Origin: Acidovorax benzenivorans
GTDB lineage: Bacteria > Pseudomonadota > Gammaproteobacteria > Burkholderiales > Burkholderiaceae_C
Length of the DNA stretch: 64,000 nt
Reading direction: 5' to 3'
Assembly: GCF_028680575.1 (NCBI RefSeq)
Contig: NZ_JAPCKI010000001.1
Coordinates: 310,001-374,000 of the forward strand
Positions within the stretch are counted from its first letter, which is position 1; every line of letters begins with the position of its first letter. The notes below the pieces were generated by a model. That model searched no databases, was not told the DNA's origin, and saw nothing but the letters and a program-made list of their open reading frames with translations. The position numbers and the translations under genes are program-made. This document shows positions 59,586-64,000 of the stretch, in pieces.

Positions 59586-60731
59586 ATGAAACGCATTGCA
59601 CTGCGCGCCGTGACTGCTGCCGCGCTGCTCACTACCTGGGCGCTGGGCGCCGTGGCCCAGGCCTGGCCACCCATCCCCACCGTCATCGCCCACCGGGGCG
59701 CATCGGCCCTGCGGCCCGAGCACACGCTGGCTGCCTACCAGCAGGCCATTGACGATGGCGCCGACATCATCGAACCCGACCTGGTCATCACCAAGGACGG
59801 TGTGCTGGTGGCCCGGCACGAGAACGCCATCGCCATTCTGAACACCGATGGCTCCGTGAAAGAAGCCACCACCGACGTGGTGGACCGCCCCGAGTTCGCG
59901 GGCCGCAAAACCACCAAGACCATCGACGGCAAACCCATCACCGGCTGGTTCACCGAAGACTTCACGCTGGCCGAGCTGAAAACCCTGCGCGCCCGCGAGC
60001 GCATCCCCGCGCAGCGCCCCGCCAACGTGGCCTACAACGGCCAGTTCGAGGTGCCCACCCTGCAGGAGGTGATCGACCTGGCCAAGGCGGCCACAGCCAA
60101 GACCGGTCGCACCATTGGCATCTACCCCGAGACCAAACACCCCACCTATTTCCAGTCCATCGGCCAGCCGCTGGAGGCACCACTGCTGGCCGTGCTGGAG
60201 AAAAACGGCTGGAACCACAAGGACGCGCCCGTGTTCGTGCAGTCGTTCGAGGTGGCTAACTTGCAGGCGATCCGCAAGCTCAGCAGCGTGCGCCTGGTGC
60301 AACTGGTGGCCCCTTCGGGCCGGCCGTATGACTTTGTGGCGCAGGGCGCGGCCAACACGCGCGGCTATGCCGACCTGATCACGCCTGAGGGCCTGAAGCA
60401 GGTGGCCACCTATGCCAATGCCATCGGCCCTTTCAAGACGCTGGTGGTGCCGGTGAAGGACGGTGTGCCCGGCGAGCCCACGCCGCTGGTCGCACAGGCC
60501 CATGCCGCCGGGCTGGCCGTGCACATCTGGACGCTGCGGCCCGAAAACGCCTTCCTGCCCGCCAGCTTGAAAAAGGCGCCCACCGCCGACGGCATCGTGC
60601 GCGGCGATAGCGTGGCCGAGATCACGGCCTACCTGCGCGCGGGCATTGACGGCTTCTTCACCGACGACTCGGCGGTGGGCCGTGTCGCAGTGCAGGCCTT
60701 CACTGGGAAGGCGATGACGGCGACGAAGTAG
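59586..60731 (+). CDS. glpQ: Periplasmic glycerophosphodiester phosphodiesterase
   Basis: 381 aa with a signal peptide (LRAVTAAALLTTWALGAVAQ). GDPD motifs: PTVIAHRGASALRPEHTLAA (HR(G)A..PE..T), GADIIEPDLVITKDGVLVAR (E.D and H), and ETKHPTYF later, with a C-terminal GIDGFFTDDSAVG. It frees glycerol 3-phosphate from deacylated phospholipids. Length fits GlpQ-type enzymes. The last 32 bases overlap the convergent quinone-reductase gene. Confidence 0.93.
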   Translation: MKRIALRAVTAAALLTTWALGAVAQAWPPIPTVIAHRGASALRPEHTLAAYQQAIDDGADIIEPDLVITKDGVLVARHENAIAILNTDGSVKEATTDVVDRPEFAGRKTTKTIDGKPITGWFTEDFTLAELKTLRARERIPAQRPANVAYNGQFEVPTLQEVIDLAKAATAKTGRTIGIYPETKHPTYFQSIGQPLEAPLLAVLEKNGWNHKDAPVFVQSFEVANLQAIRKLSSVRLVQLVAPSGRPYDFVAQGAANTRGYADLITPEGLKQVATYANAIGPFKTLVVPVKDGVPGEPTPLVAQAHAAGLAVHIWTLRPENAFLPASLKKAPTADGIVRGDSVAEITAYLRAGIDGFFTDDSAVGRVAVQAFTGKAMTATK

Positions 60732-61350
60732 CTGGCGCCAGGCACGGCTTGCCCGTTGCGGCGCGTGCCCCCTGGCGCAACCCCAGCTGCCGTGCCTTTT
60801 CCACCCACAGCGCTAGCCGCTCGGTGCTGGCGGTGCGCACAGGGCCAAAGCTGCGCACCCGCACGGGCCGTATGCCGCAGAACTCCAGGATGGCCTTCTT
60901 CATCTGGTGGTGCCCCGGCATGCGCGTGACCCAGCGGAAGTACCAAGGCGGCGAGTCCATGGTCACCAGCAGCTCGGCCGAACGTCCTGCCAGCAACTTG
61001 TCCCACAGCGATGAGCCCTTGCGGTACTTGAACGCGTAGCCGGGCAGGAATGTGCGGTCGATAAAACCCTTGAGCAGCGCGGGCATGGCGCCCCACCAGA
61101 TGGGGTACACCCACACCAGGTGGTGCGCCCAGGTGATGTCGGCCTGCGCGGTTAGCAGGTCGGGTTCCAGCGGCTGGGTAGCGCCATAGCCCTGAAACAG
61201 AGGGTTGAAGGCGAGCTGACCCAGGTCCAGAAAGCGCACCTGCGCCCCAGCGTGCCGGGCGCCCTCGGCATAGGCACGTGCCATGCCCGCGCACAGGCTC
61301 TCGGCGGTGGGGTGGCCCAGGATGACCAGAATGTTGTGTTGTTCTGCCAC
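60700..61350 (-). CDS. NAD(P)H dehydrogenase (quinone)-like flavodoxin-fold protein
   Basis: 216 aa, NQO1/MdaB-like fold: ILVILGHPTAESLCAGMARA at the start, flavin contact VWVYPIWWGAMPALLKGFID (typical WPxxW/P..W pattern), RTFLPGYAFKY and ARAxx tail. It reduces quinones with NAD(P)H by analogy. It begins with GTG and lies 76 bp downstream of a merR gene on the same strand, so it is probably the target of that regulator. Its end overlaps GlpQ. Confidence 0.88.
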   Translation of the reverse strand: MAEQHNILVILGHPTAESLCAGMARAYAEGARHAGAQVRFLDLGQLAFNPLFQGYGATQPLEPDLLTAQADITWAHHLVWVYPIWWGAMPALLKGFIDRTFLPGYAFKYRKGSSLWDKLLAGRSAELLVTMDSPPWYFRWVTRMPGHHQMKKAILEFCGIRPVRVRSFGPVRTASTERLALWVEKARQLGLRQGARAATGKPCLAPATSSPSSPSQ

Positions 61351-61426
61351 AGACGCTCCATCTCGGTGTTGTTGATGGCGCCATGGTCACCTTGTCCCAC
61401 GGGGCAGAGTCAAGCGGTCGGGTCAA

Positions 61427-61903
61427 TCAAGGGTGGCCGAACCCGGTGGCACCCGCCGTGGTGGTGGCAACAAATTGCGCGGGGTTGTGGGCTGGGGGCG
61501 CCACCGCCAGGGCCAGCGCAGAAGGCGCTGCGCAGGCCTCGGGCGCCACGGGTACGGCCAGCGTGTCGCAGGTGTGCAGCTCGGCTTCCAGCAGGGCCAG
61601 TTGTGCGTCCAGCGCGGCCAGGCGCGTCAGCTCCTGCGCTACGGCGGCCCGCCGCCCGGCCACCAACTGCGCCATGCGGTCCCAGCCAGCGGCGGTGTCG
61701 ATGTGGGGCAAGCCGTCCAGCTCCGACAGCCGAAAGCCGAGCGCCTGGGCCCGGCGGATCAGCAACACGCGCGCTACATCGGCCTCGCCATAGTGGCGGT
61801 AGCTGCCCGCGCGTGCCACCGTGCCCAGCAGACCTCGCGACTCATACAGCCGGATGGCCTTGGGCGTGGTGCTGGTGCAGTGGGCGAGTTCTCCGATGCG
61901 CAT
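61427..61903 (-). CDS. MerR family transcriptional regulator
   Basis: 158 aa. MerR winged helix: MRIGELAHCTSTTPKAIRLY, ESRGLLGTVARAGSYRHYGE, ADVARVLLIRRAQALGFRLS; coiled coil of dimerisation (RRAAVAQELTRLAALDAQLA); the short C-terminal domain has one cysteine (HTCDTLAVP) and an Ala-rich tail. The tail ends in disordered Gly/Thr. No metal-binding pair as in CueR, so the effector is probably organic or oxidative. Likely controls the quinone reductase downstream. Confidence 0.92.
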   Translation of the reverse strand: MRIGELAHCTSTTPKAIRLYESRGLLGTVARAGSYRHYGEADVARVLLIRRAQALGFRLSELDGLPHIDTAAGWDRMAQLVAGRRAAVAQELTRLAALDAQLALLEAELHTCDTLAVPVAPEACAAPSALALAVAPPAHNPAQFVATTTAGATGFGHP

Positions 61904-61920
61904 GGTGTGATTTTGAATGA

Positions 61921-61979
61921 GTGCTATTAAATATATAGCTTCAAAGGTATATAAAACGGGCGCTAGAGGCGGATTTGGC
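61921..61979 (+). repeat. Dispersed ~60-bp repeat, family 1 (copy F)
   Basis: Begins GTGCTATTAAATATATAGCT, continues TCAAAGGTATATAAAACGGG and ends CGCTAGAGGCGGATTTGGCA. It lies between the divergent merR and hydroxypyruvate isomerase-like genes, so unlike most copies it is in a promoter region. Confidence 0.78.
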
Positions 61980-62067
61980 ATCAATCCTGACCCAGCGGCG
62001 CCTTGGGCTCGGTGGCTACACGATAAGCTGCGGCGCTTTGACGTTGCCTCTTCCAGCTGCCCCGCCC

Positions 62068-62889
62068 ATGCCCCAGTTTGCCGCCAACCTGAGCCTGATG
62101 TACACCGAGCTGTCGTTGCTTGACCGTTTTGCCGCTGCGGCACGCGACGGGTTTCGGGCGGTGGAGCTGCACTTCCCCTACGCCTTCGACCCCCGCGAGA
62201 TCGCTGTCCGGCTGCAGGACAACGGCTTGCAGCTGGTGCTGCTCAACGCCCCGGCGGGCGGTACTGACCCTGCCGACATGGCCCATGCCTGGGCGCAGGG
62301 CGCACGCGGCCTGGCCGCACAGCCGGGGCGGGAGGAGGAGTTCCGCGCCGGGGTGCTGGAGGCCTTGCGATATGCCGAGCTGCTGCGCTGCCCCGCCATC
62401 CACGTGCTGTGCGGCACCGTGCCGCCGGGCGTGGAGCGCGAATCGCTCAAGGACCTGTGTGTGGGCAACCTGCGCTGGGCTGCGGACCAGGCCGGGCGCG
62501 CGGGGTGCGACATCCTCATCGAGCCCACCAACCTGCGCGATGTGCCGCGTTATTTCCTGAACCGGCAAGACCACGCGCACGAGCTGCTCGATGCCGCGCA
62601 AGCCAACAACCTGAAGGTGTTGATGGACCTGTACCACTGCCAGCTGGTGGAAGGCGACCTGCACGGCAAGCTGCAGCGCTACCTGCCCACGGGCCGTGTG
62701 GCCCACATCCAGGTGGCAGGCGTGCCCGCACGCCACGAGCCCGACCGGGGCGAGCTGCACTACCCGTTTTTGCTCGACACCATCGACGCTCTGGGCTACT
62801 CGGGTTGGGTGGGCTGCGAATACAGCCCGGCGGCGGGGACATCGCAGGGACTGGGCTGGATGAAAGGGGTGACTCCCCGAGTCGTTTAG
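62068..62889 (+). CDS. Hydroxypyruvate isomerase family (Hyi/OtnI) TIM-barrel protein
   Basis: 273 aa. Sugar-isomerase TIM barrel: FAANLSLMYTELSLLDRFAA at the start, FRAVELHFPYAFDPREIAVR, ILIEPTNLRDVPRYFLNRQD (metal-binding Glu), VLMDLYHCQLVEGDLHGKLQ (Asp, His) and GWVGCEYSPAAGTSQGLGWM (Glu). It interconverts hydroxypyruvate and tartronate semialdehyde or 2-oxo-tetronates. The glyoxylate partners (gcl, glxR) are not in this window. Start ATG 62068. Confidence 0.9.
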   Translation: MPQFAANLSLMYTELSLLDRFAAAARDGFRAVELHFPYAFDPREIAVRLQDNGLQLVLLNAPAGGTDPADMAHAWAQGARGLAAQPGREEEFRAGVLEALRYAELLRCPAIHVLCGTVPPGVERESLKDLCVGNLRWAADQAGRAGCDILIEPTNLRDVPRYFLNRQDHAHELLDAAQANNLKVLMDLYHCQLVEGDLHGKLQRYLPTGRVAHIQVAGVPARHEPDRGELHYPFLLDTIDALGYSGWVGCEYSPAAGTSQGLGWMKGVTPRVV

Positions 62890-63120
62890 CGCCTCGGTGG
62901 CGCCGCCAGAGGCTATGGCTCTTGTGTGGCGGCTCTGCTGGCTGAGTGCTGCGGCCCATGTGCCGACCGCGTTCAGGTACGCAGCTTTGCGTAAGGGAAT
63001 GCGTGAATAAATGTAACAAGCCTCTGGACTTAGAGTGAAGAAGCGTGTTCTCGCAGATTGGAGAACGCTTCCCGAGACCGGCTCAGTCGGCTTTTGTATT
63101 CATTCCAGGAGACACCCCGC

Positions 63121-64000
63121 ATGCCCGCATCCCTTGCCAACAACCGATCGGTCGCGCGCCAGGTCACGCTGACCGCCATTGCGCTGGTGGCGCTGGTGCT
63201 GGTGCTGGTAGGGCTGGCGATTGCCGTGCTGACCGAGCGCAGCACTCGCGCCCAAGTGGTGGCCAGCGTGGGTGACACCGCGCAGAGCGTGGCGCAGTCG
63301 CTGGACGCGGCGGACAACACCAACCGCGAGCTGGTGCAGCTGACCATGAAGGGCTTTCAGCGCTACTTCGAAGCCACCATGCAGCTCGACGAGGCCTCGG
63401 GCGAGCTGCGCAGCTACGGCGCGCTGGTGAACGAGGACTACGGCTCGGTGGACAAATTCGCCAACGAGACGGGTGGCATCGCCACCGTGTTCGCCAAGAA
63501 GGGCGACGACTTTGTGCGCATCACCACCTCGGTCAAGAACGACAAAGGCGAGCGCCAGATGGGCACGCCGCTCGGCCGCACCGACCCGGCCTATGCCACG
63601 GTGTCCAAGGGTGAGCCCTACACCGGCGTGACGGTGGTGAACGGCAAGCCCTTCATGGGCCACTACCTGCCCTCCAAGGACGCCTCGGGCAAGGTCATTG
63701 CGCTGCTGTTCATTGGCAACGACATCAGCGTGTTCCACGCCATGCTGCAAAAGCAGGTGGCGCAGACGAAGTTCTTCGAGCACGGCGGCACCTACGTGAT
63801 CAACCCCGGCACCTCGCTGGACCAGGCCGTGTTCGTGTACCACCCCACCGCGCGCGGCAAGCGCGTGCTGGAGGCTTACCCGCAGGCGCGCCCCTTCTTT
63901 GAGGCGCTGGCGGCCTCCCAGGACGGCTTTGTGCGCGAGGCGGTGGACGTGCTGGGCGCAGGCGCCGAGAACCCCTGGGCGCTGGTGCGCAAGACCGGCG
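63121..64000 (+). CDS. Methyl-accepting chemotaxis protein, N-terminal part (cut by window edge)
   Basis: About 293 residues visible. An N-terminal transmembrane helix (LTAIALVALVLVLVGLAIAV) precedes a periplasmic Cache sensor of the Cache3-Cache2 type: YGSVDKFANETGGIATVFAK, FVRITTSVKNDKGERQMGTP, GRTDPAYATVSKGEPYTGVT, MGHYLPSKDASGKVIALLFI. HAMP and signalling domains would lie beyond the edge. Some autokinases share this sensor, so MCP is likely but not certain. CAGGAG is ten bases before the ATG. An upstream stem TACGCA-GCTT-TGCGTA (62978-62993) is unexplained. Confidence 0.85.
   Translation, partial: MPASLANNRSVARQVTLTAIALVALVLVLVGLAIAVLTERSTRAQVVASVGDTAQSVAQSLDAADNTNRELVQLTMKGFQRYFEATMQLDEASGELRSYGALVNEDYGSVDKFANETGGIATVFAKKGDDFVRITTSVKNDKGERQMGTPLGRTDPAYATVSKGEPYTGVTVVNGKPFMGHYLPSKDASGKVIALLFIGNDISVFHAMLQKQVAQTKFFEHGGTYVINPGTSLDQAVFVYHPTARGKRVLEAYPQARPFFEALAASQDGFVREAVDVLGAGAENPWALVRKTG

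Overview
The window looks like chromosomal DNA of a high-GC betaproteobacterium of the Comamonadaceae (Acidovorax or a close relative). The basis is the replication-origin gene order (dnaA-dnaN-gyrB leaving leftwards, rpmH-rnpA-yidD-yidC-mnmE leaving rightwards), the family-level look of the proteins, and two short dispersed repeat families of a type I recall from Comamonadaceae genomes. I see no prophage, transposase, tRNA, rRNA or CRISPR array. It is mostly core or near-core chromosome, and the less ordinary signals lie in untranslated RNA leaders and small repeats.

Layout. 1-3979: start of a TonB-dependent receptor (cut by the edge), then a module of YciI/DGPF protein, SRPBCC protein, VOC protein, ECF42-like sigma factor and GFA protein. 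4002-18268: mixed housekeeping and accessory genes (RNase H-like, NnrU, DnaQ-like exonuclease, serine hydrolase, M28 peptidase, YjdM, DinG-like helicase, HAD phosphatase, ankyrin protein, B12-binding radical SAM enzyme, gamma carbonic anhydrase). 18350-23017: three regulators with probable targets (TetR/MBL hydrolase; MocR; OsmC and PaiB-like). 23114-24817: homoserine dehydrogenase behind a threonine-type attenuator with a leader peptide ending in Ile/Thr codons. 24849-34021: ferredoxin, acylphosphatase, DUF72, a two-component system divergent from a CcdA/thioredoxin-like redox cluster, an acyl-CoA ligase and a YkgJ-like protein.

34152-44286 holds the replication origin neighbourhood. 44368-54373: cyclic-nucleotide-binding protein, apt, a GGDEF-EAL protein, a CPA2 antiporter, and kdsD-kdsC-lptC for Kdo and LPS export. 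54417-64000: SDR enzyme, two RRM glycine-rich RNA-binding paralogues whose ribosome-binding sites can be masked by a stem, a yybP-ykoY (Mn2+) riboswitch before a TMEM165/GDT1 exporter, a SAM-II riboswitch plus terminator before metX-metW, a GDPD, a MerR-quinone reductase pair, a hydroxypyruvate isomerase-like protein and the start of a chemoreceptor.

The striking theme is RNA-level control. Within about 33 kb there are a threonine attenuator, a SAM-II riboswitch, a manganese riboswitch and two candidate RNA thermometers. The attenuator (hom) and SAM-II switch (metX) act on two adjacent steps of homoserine metabolism, giving Thr/Ile-sensing at homoserine synthesis and SAM-sensing at the methionine branch. 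A second theme is an approximately 60-bp AT-richer repeat found in six intergenic gaps that also appears to have been absorbed in frame into mnmE.
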